Positions 35,921-46,288 are shown, counted from the first letter of the stretch. The stretch: DNA of 64,000 bases from Pseudobutyrivibrio sp. OR37 (GCF_900113655.1 NZ_FOQF01000006.1:62001-126000), one strand, 5' to 3'. Notes: generated by a model from the sequence alone, not told the origin. Made by a program: numbers and translations.

Positions 35921-37162
35921 TTAAGGATTGATTGGCATTAAAATATTTACATGAAAAACATCATCATCGGCAGAAATAGTAAGGTTTCCATTGTATTTTT
36001 CAGCCAGATATTTAATACTCTTTAACCCGTAGCCATGTAGATGAGGCTGGTCCTTTGTGGATTCAGGCAGTCCGTTGTGGAAGGAAAGTGTATTGTCGTA
36101 GTAATTGTCTACAAGAATGTGGACAAAATCATTTCTGCGTCGTACGGTAAGAGAAATCATACGCTTATCCTTGTTTTCAAGGGCTGACACAGCCTCGATA
36201 GCATTTGATAATAGATTTCCAAACATAGCATAAATATCAGCTGTATCCATGTATGAAAGGAGCTGTCCATCAGCCATGCAGGTAAGTTCGATATCGTTGT
36301 TAGCGCAGTACAGTGACTTTTCAGTAAGTATAGTATCCAGCGCATGGTTGTAGGTAGATATGTCCGCATCGAAGGTTGAAAGGAATTTCTCAGCCTGTGA
36401 TTTAAAGGAGCCTACCTCATCAGCGTTTCTTCGAAGGAAATATTTTAAATCGTGGCAGTACATGTTCAGCAGTTCCATGTTCTGCATTGAATCGTCATAG
36501 TGCTGCTTATCATTTGCAATGATTTGCTCTAACACAGACATTTCCATCTCCATCTGAGTCTTTTCAAATAATCCAAGCTGTAGCACCAGTGCAAGCAAAG
36601 AGCAGATAATAGAATAGATGGATGTCACAAAAATCAAATCCGAGTCTGAGGAATAATTCATTCTGTAGGAGTTTAGCAGTGTGCAGGAAAACATTGCAAT
36701 CAAGGACACGATGGTGAGCTTGAACTGGTTGTCTCGCAGTTCAAAATCCTTTCCAAAGCGTCTTGTTATTAAAAAATATTCACATACTAAAATGGTTATA
36801 TAAATCACTATGGTATAAGCAAGTGATGTCATAATCCCTGGAATATAATTGATTCCTAGTGTTAGCAGTGAATAGGATAGATGCTGTATTGCAAGGCCGG
36901 CGGTACTCCAGTATAAGGCTGATATAGGATTAAGCTTGTAGCAAAACAATACCGCAAATACGATAACAACAAATTGCAGCATATATGCCAGATTGTCAAA
37001 AACAAATAAATCCCACATAAAGTTCATGAAAACAAGAATAGTGCCGCAAAGTAGCACGCGAAGAAGGAAGTGTGGGCGTTTTTCCTGCAATAAAAGCAGA
37101 ATGCCTATGGACGCTAAAAGCTCTATTAAAACTACGAAAGGTGATAGATGAAAGGCTATCAT
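35921..37162 (-). CDS. AgrC-like membrane sensor kinase (GHKL ATPase)
   Basis: 413 residues. About six hydrophobic segments cover the first 200 residues, then a coiled linker, the phospho-acceptor motif MYCHDLKYF, the N box FGNLLSNAIEAV and the G box HGYGLKSIKYL of the GHKL ATPase domain. This is the HPK10 layout of peptide-sensing kinases such as AgrC. It overlaps its response regulator gene by 4 bp. No pro-peptide gene was found near it, so the signal is unknown. Confidence 0.88.
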   Translation of the reverse strand: MIAFHLSPFVVLIELLASIGILLLLQEKRPHFLLRVLLCGTILVFMNFMWDLFVFDNLAYMLQFVVIVFAVLFCYKLNPISALYWSTAGLAIQHLSYSLLTLGINYIPGIMTSLAYTIVIYITILVCEYFLITRRFGKDFELRDNQFKLTIVSLIAMFSCTLLNSYRMNYSSDSDLIFVTSIYSIICSLLALVLQLGLFEKTQMEMEMSVLEQIIANDKQHYDDSMQNMELLNMYCHDLKYFLRRNADEVGSFKSQAEKFLSTFDADISTYNHALDTILTEKSLYCANNDIELTCMADGQLLSYMDTADIYAMFGNLLSNAIEAVSALENKDKRMISLTVRRRNDFVHILVDNYYDNTLSFHNGLPESTKDQPHLHGYGLKSIKYLAEKYNGNLTISADDDVFHVNILMPINP

Positions 37163-37866
37163 AATTGTCCTCCTAGATAATTTGTAACTTCATTTATAAA
37201 AATCTTTTTCTTAGGGCGGCTGATTGGCAATACATTTGGTCCAACCTTCACGTCATTCCCCTCGATACTGGTCACATATTTCAGATTTACCAGGTAGCTG
37301 TTGTTACAGCGCCTAAAGTGGTAAGGATGAAGCATCCCCTCCACCTCGCTGATAGCACCTCTGGTGTCGAAAACCCCGTCCATGGTGTGATAGTAAAGTC
37401 TGTGTGACAAAACCTCCACATAGTAGATTCTATCTGTAGAAAAGGTATGGATTTCGCCTTTTGATGCAACAGTAATATTCTTTTTAGACTGCTGCTTAAT
37501 AATCGCAAGAACCTTTGGCATCTTCAGGCTAAAAGCATTTTCTGACAATGGCTTTAGGATGTAATCCAAAGCATTCACCTCATATCCCGCAATGGCGTAG
37601 TGGGCCAGATTAGTAAGGAAGATGAGAAGCACATCTGAATCCAGCTCTCTAAGCTTGTGCGCCGCATCCATTCCATTCATGCCGTCTAATTCTATATCCA
37701 TAAATACTATTTGATATTGATGATTGTAGCTTTCTAAAAAATCCTCAGCACGGTTAAAAACAGCAATGTCGTACTGTTCCCCACGTTGCTTGAAAAAAAC
37801 ATCCGCTATATTACAAAAAGCTTTTTCATCCTCTATATCATTTTCTATAAGAGCTATGTTTAGCAT
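37159..37866 (-). CDS. LytTR-family response regulator
   Basis: 235 residues: a receiver domain with the phospho-acceptor Asp in VFMDIELDGMNG, followed by a LytTR DNA-binding domain (IYYVEVLSHRLYYHT, RCNNSYLVNLKYV). I chose the ATG at 37866 behind GGAGGA; the frame is open 42 nt upstream. It forms a pair with the AgrC-like kinase downstream. Possible targets include the divergent GH3 gene, which is inference from location. Confidence 0.9.
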   Translation of the reverse strand: MLNIALIENDIEDEKAFCNIADVFFKQRGEQYDIAVFNRAEDFLESYNHQYQIVFMDIELDGMNGMDAAHKLRELDSDVLLIFLTNLAHYAIAGYEVNALDYILKPLSENAFSLKMPKVLAIIKQQSKKNITVASKGEIHTFSTDRIYYVEVLSHRLYYHTMDGVFDTRGAISEVEGMLHPYHFRRCNNSYLVNLKYVTSIEGNDVKVGPNVLPISRPKKKIFINEVTNYLGGQL

Positions 37867-37932
37867 AGATTCCTCCAAGAAAGTGTTAATACATAATTTG
37901 CAGTTCATATTATAACATACAAAGAGGCCTAA

Positions 37933-38046
37933 AAAATCGCTGCTGATGACAAAGAAGGGACTCTAAATGACAGGATAGGACATTTGATTGAATCTGAAAA
38001 TTCCAGAGGCTACAATGCACTCATCAAACAAAAAATGGAGGAATGA
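37933..38046 (+). pseudogene. Possible 3' remnant of a decayed gene before the GH3 gene
   Basis: An in-frame stretch of 37 codons without start codon follows a stop and ends at TGA 38044-38046, four bases before the GH3 start. It reads like a helical protein C-terminus (DRIGHLIESEN, IKQKMEE) and its last codons supply the GGAGG for the GH3 gene. This suggests a lost upstream gene that was once translationally coupled. Confidence 0.35.
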
Positions 38047-38049
38047 TTT

Positions 38050-40914
38050 ATGTTATCAATCAACATGACTGATGTAATCAATGTCCTAAAATTGATTGCA
38101 CCACATCTTATTGCACTAGCGATTGTTATTGTAGCATTCATTGTTTGCATGATTCTTGCAGGCAAGAGAGAAAAGCACACACGCTTTTTAATGCGTAGAC
38201 AATCACTTACAGCATTTTTGCTTGCAATAATTACAATCGTCAACTTGATTTGCTTCGGACCAATGTCTAACATGATCACACTTGCAACAGGCAAGGGTGA
38301 GGTTTCAGACAAGACAATTGACGAAGCCAGAGAGCTTTCAAAGGAAGTTGCGGGTGAGGGAATCGTACTTCTTGAGAACAAGGGCGCTCTTCCAATGGAA
38401 TCAGGTAAGAAGCTCAACGTATTCGGTTGGTCTTCAACAAATCCATATTATGGTGGAACAGGTTCCGGCGGTTTTTCAGCTGATTTTGAAACAACATCTC
38501 TTTTAGATGGACTTCACGAAGCAGGCTTTGAAACAAATGAAGAACTTTCAGATTTCTATACAAGCTACAGAACAGACAGACCTGAAATCGGTTTGTTTGG
38601 ACAGGACTGGACACTTCCAGAACCAGCTCTTTCAACATATCCAAAGGAACTTTTGGAAAATGCAAAAGAGTATTCTGACACAGCACTTATTGTAATTGCA
38701 CGAAGCGGTGGCGAGGGAGCCGACCTTCCAAAGGATGTTGCAAGCGGTGTTACTTACAATGAAAACTCAGAGGATTACAAGGACTTTGAAAAGGGCCAGC
38801 ACATCCTTCAGTTAGATAAGACTGAACGTGATCTTTTCGATGAAGTTTGCGCAGATTACGAAAATGTAATCGTTGTCTACACAGGTGCAAACACATTTGA
38901 GATGAACTTTGTAGATGAATATCCAAGCATCAAGGGGTTAATTTGGTGCCAGGGCTTAGGACAGGGTGGTTTCCCAGCTCTTGGTAGCATCTTAAATGGT
39001 GATGTTAACCCATCAGGTAAGACAGCAGACACATTTGCACGCCACATTGATAATGCACCTTGGTTCAACAACTTTGGTGATTATGCATTCGATAATGTGG
39101 ATGAGTTCACTTATGATTCAGGTGATCCAATTCTTGGAGTTTCAGCTCCACACTTTGTAAATTACGTAGAAGGTATTTACGTTGGCTATCGTTTTTACGA
39201 AACAGCCGCTGTTGAAGGTTTAATCGACTATGATAAAGAGGTTCAGTACCCATTTGGTTACGGCTTGTCATACACAACCTTCAAGCAGGAAATGGGAGAA
39301 TTAAACATAGATGCTGACGGTAATGTTACCGTTGATGTAACTGTTACAAACACAGGCGATGTTGCAGGCAAATCTGCAGTAGAGCTTTATGACACACCAC
39401 CTTATACAAACGGTGGAATTGAGAAGTCTGCAGTAAATCTTATCGCATTTGATAAGACAGACATCTTAGGACCAGGAGAGTCACAGACAATCACACTTGA
39501 TTTTACAGAGGAATCACTTGCTTCATACGACGACAAGGCTGAGAAGGCGTATGTATTAGAGGAGGGCGATTATGTCATTTCTCTTAGAGAGGATGCCCAT
39601 ACTGTTATCGATGAGAAGACTCTCAACATTGCTAAGACTATTGTCTACGGGGAAAATAATAAACGTTCGACAGACCAGGTAGCAGCTACAAATCACTTTG
39701 ATACAGCTATCGGAAACGCAACATATTTATCGCGTGCAGATCATTTTGCAAACTATGAAGAGGCCACTGCAGCACCAACAAACTTTTCTATGACAGATGA
39801 AGCTAAGGCAGAATATGTTTGCAACCTTAACTATGATCCAAACGCATTAAATGATTCTAACGATCAGATGCCTACAACAGGGGCAAAGAATGGACTTAAG
39901 TTAGAGGACCTCAGGGGCGCTGAGTATGATGATCCACGTTGGGAAGATTTATTAGATGAGCTTACAGTATCTGAAATGGCATCACTTGTAGGACTTGGCG
40001 GATATCAGACACTTGAGGTTCCATCTGTTGAAAAGGCTAGAACAACAGATTGCGATGGACCTGCTTCAATCACAAACAACTTTACAGGCAAGTTCTCAAT
40101 CGGTATGCCTTCTTCAGTTACACTTGCATGTACATTCAATAAGGAACTTGCATTAAGCTATGGTCGCATCATGGGTAAGATGTGTGATGAGATGGATGCT
40201 TCAGGTTGGTATGCACCAGCTATCAACACACACCGTGCAGCACTTGGCGGACGTGAATTTGAGTATGTATCAGAGGATGGACTTCTTTCAGGTACACAGA
40301 TTACACAGGAAGTTATCGGTGCTAAGGAATTTGGCGTATACAGCTACATCAAGCACTTCGCAATGAATGACCAGGAGACAAACAGATGGAATATGATTTC
40401 AGTTTGGGCTCCAGAACAGGCAATCAGAGAAATCTACCTAAAGCCATTTGAACTTGCTGTAAAGCAGGGTGGCGCACAGGCAGTTATGAGCTCATACAGC
40501 TACATCGGACCACACTGGTCAGGTGCAAATGATAGCCTTCTTAACAAGGTACTCCGTGATGAGTGGGGATTCCGCGGAATGGTAATCACAGATTACTTCC
40601 TTGGAGCAAACTTCATGGATGCTGATGCAGCTATCAGAAATGGTAACGACCTTATGCTTGTTGCTTATGAAATGGGAACAAATACACCGGACGACCAGAC
40701 AAGCGCTACAGGAATCAAGGCAATGCGTCAGGCTTCTAAGAACATCATGTACACAGTTGTTAACAGCCGCGCATACGAGCCAGAAAACCTAAAGACAGGT
40801 TTATATCCATGGCAGATTGCATTCATCATTGTTGATATTATTCTTGCAGGATTATTAATCCTTCTTGAAGTAAAGACAATGAAGAAATATAAAACAATAA
40901 AATCTACAATGTAG
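38050..40914 (+). CDS. Membrane-anchored GH3 beta-glucosidase-like enzyme with reversed domain order
   Basis: 954 residues. Two hydrophobic segments near the N-terminus (about 15-37 and 52-75) and one at the C-terminus (about 918-940) anchor it. The domain order is unusual: the GH3 C-terminal domain comes first (EGIVLLENKGALP, GSGGFSADF), then a fibronectin-III-like domain (about 410-530), then the catalytic barrel with TTDCDGPASI and VITDYF, where Asp848 is the expected nucleophile. This reversed type is known from rumen bacteria. It stands alone, divergent from the two-component pair, and likely cleaves beta-glucosides or cello-oligosaccharides. Confidence 0.87.
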   Translation: MLSINMTDVINVLKLIAPHLIALAIVIVAFIVCMILAGKREKHTRFLMRRQSLTAFLLAIITIVNLICFGPMSNMITLATGKGEVSDKTIDEARELSKEVAGEGIVLLENKGALPMESGKKLNVFGWSSTNPYYGGTGSGGFSADFETTSLLDGLHEAGFETNEELSDFYTSYRTDRPEIGLFGQDWTLPEPALSTYPKELLENAKEYSDTALIVIARSGGEGADLPKDVASGVTYNENSEDYKDFEKGQHILQLDKTERDLFDEVCADYENVIVVYTGANTFEMNFVDEYPSIKGLIWCQGLGQGGFPALGSILNGDVNPSGKTADTFARHIDNAPWFNNFGDYAFDNVDEFTYDSGDPILGVSAPHFVNYVEGIYVGYRFYETAAVEGLIDYDKEVQYPFGYGLSYTTFKQEMGELNIDADGNVTVDVTVTNTGDVAGKSAVELYDTPPYTNGGIEKSAVNLIAFDKTDILGPGESQTITLDFTEESLASYDDKAEKAYVLEEGDYVISLREDAHTVIDEKTLNIAKTIVYGENNKRSTDQVAATNHFDTAIGNATYLSRADHFANYEEATAAPTNFSMTDEAKAEYVCNLNYDPNALNDSNDQMPTTGAKNGLKLEDLRGAEYDDPRWEDLLDELTVSEMASLVGLGGYQTLEVPSVEKARTTDCDGPASITNNFTGKFSIGMPSSVTLACTFNKELALSYGRIMGKMCDEMDASGWYAPAINTHRAALGGREFEYVSEDGLLSGTQITQEVIGAKEFGVYSYIKHFAMNDQETNRWNMISVWAPEQAIREIYLKPFELAVKQGGAQAVMSSYSYIGPHWSGANDSLLNKVLRDEWGFRGMVITDYFLGANFMDADAAIRNGNDLMLVAYEMGTNTPDDQTSATGIKAMRQASKNIMYTVVNSRAYEPENLKTGLYPWQIAFIIVDIILAGLLILLEVKTMKKYKTIKSTM

Positions 40915-40948
40915 ATTAATCACATTCTTCTTCTTTAATCTTATAAAT

Positions 40949-40977
40949 AAGGGCTAGACGATAATGTCTAGCCCTTT
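40949..40977. terminator. Bidirectional terminator between GH3 and pflA genes
   Basis: An 11-bp stem (aagggctagac / gtctagccctt) with a 6-nt loop lies between two convergent genes and has T/A-rich ends. Confidence 0.75.
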
Positions 40978-40991
40978 AAAGTATCTTAAGG

Positions 40992-41726
40992 TTATTTACA
41001 ACCAAGTATTTCCTTTGCGTTCTGGATACGTTCTGCTGTTGGAGATTCAACACCTTCAAGGCGGTATGGAATACCAAGCTCTGCGTATTTAGGAACACCG
41101 AGAGAGTGGTAAGGAAGGATTTCCACACGCTCTACAGTTTTAAGAGTATCAATGAACTCTCTAGTACGATGTAACAAATCATCATTGTCGCTTCCGCCAG
41201 GCACAAGTACGTGGCGAATCCAAAGAGTAATACCCATATCAGAAATCTCTTTTGCCATTTCAAGGATATTGGCATTATCAACACCTGTAAGCTTTTTGTG
41301 CTCCTCAGGGTCGATGTTTTTGATATCAAGCATTACAGTGTCTGTTACACTCATAAGCTCCTTCCATTTGCTATAAAATGGTTCTTCATGAGTGAATGGC
41401 TGACCAGCTGTATCGATACATGTGCTGATACCCTTAGCTTTGGCTTTCTTAAATAAATCTAATACAAAATCAATCTGAAGAAGAGGCTCACCACCACTGA
41501 CTGTGATACCACCGTCTTTCTTCCAATATGGCTTAAAACGAAGTGCTTTTTCTAACACCTGGTCTGCAGTGTATTCATCACCCTGGTGCTCAGCCCAAGT
41601 CTCAGGATTGTGGCAGAATGCACAGCGCATCTTACATCCATTTAAGAAAATCAAAAATCTAACTCCAGGTCCATCTACGGCACCGAAGCTTTCAAATTTA
41701 TTTACGTATCCTATAATTTCACTCAT
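40992..41726 (-). CDS. pflA: Pyruvate formate-lyase activating enzyme
   Basis: 244 residues. Radical SAM cluster motif CKMRCAFC with Cys31, Cys35 and Cys38, plus GGITVSGGEPLLQ. It generates the glycyl radical on pyruvate formate-lyase. It lies downstream of pflB on the same strand, separated by 105 bp that contain a palindromic element. Confidence 0.95.
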   Translation of the reverse strand: MSEIIGYVNKFESFGAVDGPGVRFLIFLNGCKMRCAFCHNPETWAEHQGDEYTADQVLEKALRFKPYWKKDGGITVSGGEPLLQIDFVLDLFKKAKAKGISTCIDTAGQPFTHEEPFYSKWKELMSVTDTVMLDIKNIDPEEHKKLTGVDNANILEMAKEISDMGITLWIRHVLVPGGSDNDDLLHRTREFIDTLKTVERVEILPYHSLGVPKYAELGIPYRLEGVESPTAERIQNAKEILGCK

Positions 41727-41749
41727 AAATCTACCTCATAAAAAAATCC

Positions 41750-41810
41750 CCTCATCCGGCCCTGCGGGCCACCTTCCCCCAGAGGGGGAAGGCTTTCAGA
41801 GGGGAACCAA
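41750..41810 (-). repeat. Palindromic intergenic element, copy 2 (double hairpin)
   Basis: Read on the minus strand it has ccttccccc/gggggaagg, then ggccc/gggcc, then ggatgagggg and a T-run. It is the same layout as the element at 2672-2719, with changed but still pairing stems. Between pflB and pflA it could act as a partial terminator that lowers activase expression relative to the lyase. Confidence 0.75.
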
Positions 41811-41831
41811 AATAGTTCTAATTAAAAGATA

Positions 41832-44090
41832 TTATAAAGCCTCGTGGCATGTACGTGCGATAACGTCAAGCTGCTGAGTCTTTGTTAAGTCGATGAACTT
41901 AACAGCGTATCCAGATACACGGATTGTAAAGTTAGCGTACTCTGGCTTCTCTGGATGCTCCATAGCATCGATGAGCTTTTCTTTACCAAATACGTTAACG
42001 TTAAGGTGATGAGCACCCTGATCGAAGTATCCGTCAAGAACGTTAACAAGGTTGTTAACACGCTCTTCCTCTGAGTGTCCAAGAGCACCTGGGTTGATTG
42101 TCTGTGTATTTGAAATACCATCAAGTGCCTCTTCGTATGGAAGCTTAGCAACTGAGTTAAGTGATGCAACAAGACCACTCTTCTCTGCACCGTATGCTGG
42201 GTTAGCACCTGGTGAAAGTGGCTCGCCTGCTGGTCTTCCGTCTGGAAGAGCACCTGTAGCCTTACCATAAACTACGTTTGAAGTAATTGTAAGGATAGAT
42301 GTTGTAGGCTCTGAATCTCTGTATGTGTGGATGTGACGAAGCTTGCTCATGAATGTGCGGAGAAGCCATACAGCGATCTCATCAGCTCTGTCATCATCGT
42401 TACCGTAACGTGGGAAGTCACCTTCGATTTCGAAATCCTTTGTGATTCCGTCCTCATCACGGATAGCCTTAACCTTTGCGTACTTGATAGCTGAAAGTGA
42501 ATCTACACAGTGTGAGAATCCAGCGATACCTGTAGCAAATGAACGACGTACGTGTGTATCGATAAGTGCCATCTGGCATACTTCATAGTAATACTTATCG
42601 TGCATGTAGTGGATCATGTTAAGTGCTCCAACATACATGTGAGCTAACCAATCCATCATCTGATCGAACTTGTGCATAACTTCATCGTAGTCAAGGATCT
42701 CAGATGTGATAGGTGTGTACTCAGGACCAACCTGATCATGAGTCTTCTCATCAACACCACCGTTGATAGCGTAAAGAAGACACTTAGCAAGGTTTGCACG
42801 AGCACCGAAGAACTGAAGCTCCTTACCTGTCTCTGTAGCAGATACACAGCAGCAGATTGAGTAATCATCGCCCCATGTAACTCTCATAACATCATCGTTC
42901 TCGTACTGGATAGAAGATGTGTTTACAGAAATCTTAGCAGCATACTTCTTGAATGACTCAGGAAGACGGCTAGAGTACATAACTGTAAGGTTTGGCTCTG
43001 GTGAAGGTCCCATGTTCTCAAGTGTGTGAAGGAATCTGAAACATGTCTTTGTAACCTGGTGACGTCCGTCAAGACCGATACCACCAACCTCAAGAGTAGC
43101 CCAAACTGGGTCACCTGAGAATAACTGGTTGTAAGACTCGATACGAGCAAACTTAACCATACGGCACTTCATTGTGAAGTGATCGATGATTTCCTGTGCC
43201 TCAGACTCTGTGATAACACCGTTAGCAAGGTCACGTGTCATGTAGATATCAAGGAATGTAGATACACGACCAACTGACATAGCAGCACCGTTCTGAGTCT
43301 TGATAGCTGCAAGGTAACCGAAGTATAACCACTGAGCAGCTTCCTTAGCGTTAGCAGCTGGCTTAGAAATATCGAAGCCGTAAGAAGCAGCCATTTCCTT
43401 CATGCCCTTAAGAGCATTGATCTGGTCTGTGATTTCCTCACGAAGCTGGAAGTCGTAACGTCTCATACCCTGACGGTTTGTGTTCTTGAAGTCAATCTGC
43501 TTCTTCTCGATAAGGTAATCGATACCGTAAAGAGCAACTCTTCTGTAATCGCCTACGATACGTCCACGTCCGTATGTATCAGGAAGACCTGTTAAGATCT
43601 TGTTGTGACGTGCCTTTAAAATCTCAGGAGTGTAGATATCGAATACACCCTGGTTATGTGTCTTATGATATTTTGTAAAGATTTCGTGAAGCTTCTCGCT
43701 TGGCTCATAACCGTACATCTTGCAAGACTGCTCAGCCATCTTGATACCACCATAAGGCATGAATGCTCTCTTAAGTGGCTTATCTGTCTGAAGACCAACG
43801 ATCTGCTCAAGATCCTTTGTCTCGTCTGAAATGTAGCCTGGGCCGTAAGAAGTAAGTGAAGAAACAACCTCTGTTTCCATGTCTAAAACGCCACCCTTAG
43901 CACGCTCAGCTGCCTGAAGCTCCTGGAGCTTGCCCCAAAGAGTGTTAGTAGCGTCTGTAGGACCTGCTAAAAATGACTCGTCTCCATCATATGGAGTGTA
44001 GTTGTTCTGAATGAAGTCACGTACGTCAACGTTATCTTTCCAAACGCGGCCTACGAAACCGTTCCACTGTTCGAAATCGTGATTTGCCAT
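41832..44090 (-). CDS. pflB: Pyruvate formate-lyase (formate C-acetyltransferase)
   Basis: 752 residues. It converts pyruvate and CoA to acetyl-CoA and formate. The catalytic cysteines are in ICCCVSATE (Cys413-415) and the glycyl radical site is Gly727 in RVSGYAV, 25 residues from the C-terminus. [10 protein letters not shown] is also present. It is full length. Codon use is strongly biased, as expected for a highly expressed gene. A 298-bp gap upstream holds its promoter region and a terminator from the next minus-strand gene. Confidence 0.96.
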   Translation of the reverse strand: MANHDFEQWNGFVGRVWKDNVDVRDFIQNNYTPYDGDESFLAGPTDATNTLWGKLQELQAAERAKGGVLDMETEVVSSLTSYGPGYISDETKDLEQIVGLQTDKPLKRAFMPYGGIKMAEQSCKMYGYEPSEKLHEIFTKYHKTHNQGVFDIYTPEILKARHNKILTGLPDTYGRGRIVGDYRRVALYGIDYLIEKKQIDFKNTNRQGMRRYDFQLREEITDQINALKGMKEMAASYGFDISKPAANAKEAAQWLYFGYLAAIKTQNGAAMSVGRVSTFLDIYMTRDLANGVITESEAQEIIDHFTMKCRMVKFARIESYNQLFSGDPVWATLEVGGIGLDGRHQVTKTCFRFLHTLENMGPSPEPNLTVMYSSRLPESFKKYAAKISVNTSSIQYENDDVMRVTWGDDYSICCCVSATETGKELQFFGARANLAKCLLYAINGGVDEKTHDQVGPEYTPITSEILDYDEVMHKFDQMMDWLAHMYVGALNMIHYMHDKYYYEVCQMALIDTHVRRSFATGIAGFSHCVDSLSAIKYAKVKAIRDEDGITKDFEIEGDFPRYGNDDDRADEIAVWLLRTFMSKLRHIHTYRDSEPTTSILTITSNVVYGKATGALPDGRPAGEPLSPGANPAYGAEKSGLVASLNSVAKLPYEEALDGISNTQTINPGALGHSEEERVNNLVNVLDGYFDQGAHHLNVNVFGKEKLIDAMEHPEKPEYANFTIRVSGYAVKFIDLTKTQQLDVIARTCHEAL

Positions 44091-44300
44091 TTGATTTTCC
44101 CTTTCTTTGTTTACAAATGTTATTTTGGTACGAGCTAGTGGGGTTAAGTTTGAAATGTCATGGACAGTTAGACATAACTAACAACCTAGCCTATTTAAAC
44201 TATACCATAAGACTGATAAATAATTAACAATGTACGAAAATAAAAACATAATTAAATGTATTTATCTAAATACAAAAAAATACAATGCAGCAGAGCACAA

Positions 44301-44342
44301 AAAAAGTGGCCAATAAACTACTGTTACGTAGCTTATTGACCA
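44301..44342 (-). terminator. Terminator of the minus-strand gene 44389-45039
   Basis: On the minus strand a 13-bp stem with G-U pairs (ggtcaataagcta with tagtttattggcc) is followed by cacttttttt. The rest of the 44091-44388 gap is AT-rich with no clear feature. Confidence 0.8.
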
Positions 44343-44388
44343 TGAAAAATGTTATTGTCAATTAGAGTGTTTTTAGTTTTACCAGACG

Positions 44389-45039
44389 TTAAACAATGTC
44401 AAAATTCTGAAGTGCCTGTATTCGAATTTCGTCTGGAATAGTAGTAGATTGCTGACCGTTTTGGATTTCATCTACGGTTCGAGCATCTCTTTCAACCTGA
44501 GAAAGCTTTGAAATGCTGGTGGCGAAATCCTTGTTAAAGCTTTGAGCTTCAATCCTTTCATTTTCTCTTCTGGCAGCCCTGGCCTCCATTTCCTGATTGT
44601 AATCAATCTGAGAAATATCACCCTTTAGATAAAGCTCCTTCAGCTTGGAATCACTGTATCCTGCATAGGAGGTTACATCTATTGCTTCAGAGGAAATGTC
44701 CCAATTGTTTTTCTGAATTTGAGTTACTGTCGCGTGGGTCTCAAAATCAGGTTTTTCATGGGAATTTTGTTCTTGAAGCTTTTCTATTTCCTCCTGAAGT
44801 ATTTCGTGGATTTTATTTCCCTCATCCTCGTCATGCTTTACACGAACTGTGTCTCCATCTTTGGATTTAGAAACCACTGGGCCATACTCCTTAGATAAAA
44901 TATCCGCAGAAGCCTTTTTGTCAGGTTTTTCAGCCTCAATTTTAGGCTTTGGTGTGCTGGTCTGCTGGGGAGCTTGAGCAGATTTTGCAGGTGCAGAATT
45001 CTCTATGTGAAGATTGTTTTTAATACCTATATCAGCCAT
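44389..45039 (-). CDS. Hypothetical hydrophilic protein
   Basis: 216 residues without signal peptide or membrane segment. I chose the ATG at 45039 behind AAGGAG; the frame is open 33 nt further upstream. The N-terminal third is low-complexity and rich in Pro, Ala, Lys and Gln (SAPAKSAQAPQQ). Then come an acidic helical stretch (EILQEEIEKLQEQ) and a helical C-terminal part (SDSKLKELYLKGDISQIDYNQEMEARAARREN). I do not recognise a family. The overall look, a proline-rich linker followed by helices, resembles motility or flagellar accessory proteins of Lachnospiraceae, but this is only an impression. Confidence 0.6.
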   Translation of the reverse strand: MADIGIKNNLHIENSAPAKSAQAPQQTSTPKPKIEAEKPDKKASADILSKEYGPVVSKSKDGDTVRVKHDEDEGNKIHEILQEEIEKLQEQNSHEKPDFETHATVTQIQKNNWDISSEAIDVTSYAGYSDSKLKELYLKGDISQIDYNQEMEARAARRENERIEAQSFNKDFATSISKLSQVERDARTVDEIQNGQQSTTIPDEIRIQALQNFDIV

Positions 45040-45227
45040 AGCGACTCCTTTCAGTGGAATGCATACTACCACTTCTAAATGTTATTATATAACCTAATTA
45101 TGAAATAATTGTGACGTTCTATAACTTAATTATAACGGAATATCAAGGTTGGATAACAAGGTTGTTGCTTAATGAAAAACATGATAAGATTTAAACTAGG
45201 TAAAAGAATTGATACGGAGAAAAACAC

Positions 45228-46121
45228 TTGGCAACAAATAATTCAAATAAAAAAGTAAAGGGACCTAGTCAGACTGCACCAGCAGGTTATAAGGGGAAAA
45301 ATCAGGCCTTCCTGGATGCAGAATACCTAAGTGCCAGATATAAAAAAGGCTCAATAGAGGACGTTATTTCGGTGGGAATAATCATTACAAATCCTGAGCA
45401 TGAGGAGCTTGATAGATATTATTCTACAGTAAGACTTCGCCCAGGACACAAGCTTCCACCTCTTATTTCTGAGCTTACAGGTCTTACAAATGAAGATTTA
45501 GAATTTGCACCTGAATACGAAACTGTTATGACAGAGCTTATAGCCATGATTCGTAAATATCAGGTTGGAAAAATCTGCGTTTGGGGCGGTGATAAAAACA
45601 GCTTCCAAAGGGATTATGAATCCAGAGAGCTTGAAAAGCCTTTAAAGCGCAGCGTCGGCAAATTCATCAGTACCATCGAAAATATCCAAAAGGAAGTTAG
45701 CCTGGATGTAACAGATGGACTTGATGCCAATCTTTCATTAGCTGATATGAAGACCATCTGCGGGCTTGGCGGCGTTGTAGAGCATAATGCTCTTTCTGAT
45801 GCAGAGGATATGCTTAATTGCATTCGCATTATCGAACAGGATGAAATGCAATACGATGGCAAAAAGGCTGCTGAATATAAAAAGTTCCGCGGTGAATATG
45901 TTAAGAATAGAAGCTTTGACGATTTCGAGGAGGATAGAGAGTTCATTATCGATTCCGCTGTGGGTGAGCAATTCCTTCAGGAGATTATGGCTCGTGGTTT
46001 TGAGGATAATCCTAAAACAAAGGCCTTCATGGACGATCTAAAGTTTATTCTTGGCAAGGACAATGTTTACATGGGTACATTCTCCGAAATGATGGAGGAG
46101 AAAAACAGCAAGGAGGGGTAG
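45228..46121 (+). CDS. DEDD-type 3'-5' exonuclease
   Basis: 297 residues starting at TTG with GGAG 8-9 nt upstream; no in-frame ATG fits better. Exonuclease motifs: AFLDAEYL with Asp30 and Glu32 (motif I), GDKNSFQRDYE (motif II) and HNALSDAEDM (motif III, DEDDh type). It is related to the epsilon exonuclease family (RNase T/Pol III epsilon). The C-terminal 80 residues are an acidic helical extension. A 51-codon gene follows within 2 bp. Confidence 0.8.
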   Translation: MATNNSNKKVKGPSQTAPAGYKGKNQAFLDAEYLSARYKKGSIEDVISVGIIITNPEHEELDRYYSTVRLRPGHKLPPLISELTGLTNEDLEFAPEYETVMTELIAMIRKYQVGKICVWGGDKNSFQRDYESRELEKPLKRSVGKFISTIENIQKEVSLDVTDGLDANLSLADMKTICGLGGVVEHNALSDAEDMLNCIRIIEQDEMQYDGKKAAEYKKFRGEYVKNRSFDDFEEDREFIIDSAVGEQFLQEIMARGFEDNPKTKAFMDDLKFILGKDNVYMGTFSEMMEEKNSKEG

Positions 46122-46123
46122 TT

Positions 46124-46279
46124 ATGTTAGGGTATGGCTTTTGCGCAATGCACAGGGGGACTCCCATAACTGAAGAGGTAAAAAAGGAGCTTGAGCAAAA
46201 AAAGGAAGAGTTCAAGGCCGAGTGGGAGGAAAGAAAAAAGGTTATAGATTTTGTAACCAGAAAACCAGTTATTAAATAG
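46124..46279 (+). CDS. Small 51-residue hypothetical protein
   Basis: ATG 46124 lies behind AGGAGGGG with ideal spacing, two bases after the exonuclease stop. The product starts MLGYGFCAMHRGTP and continues as a strongly charged helix (KKELEQKKEEFKAEWEERKK). A terminator follows within 10 bp, so it is the last gene of this unit. I do not know the family. Good translation signals and operon position support it as real. Confidence 0.65.
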   Translation: MLGYGFCAMHRGTPITEEVKKELEQKKEEFKAEWEERKKVIDFVTRKPVIK

Positions 46280-46288
46280 CTTTTTATT

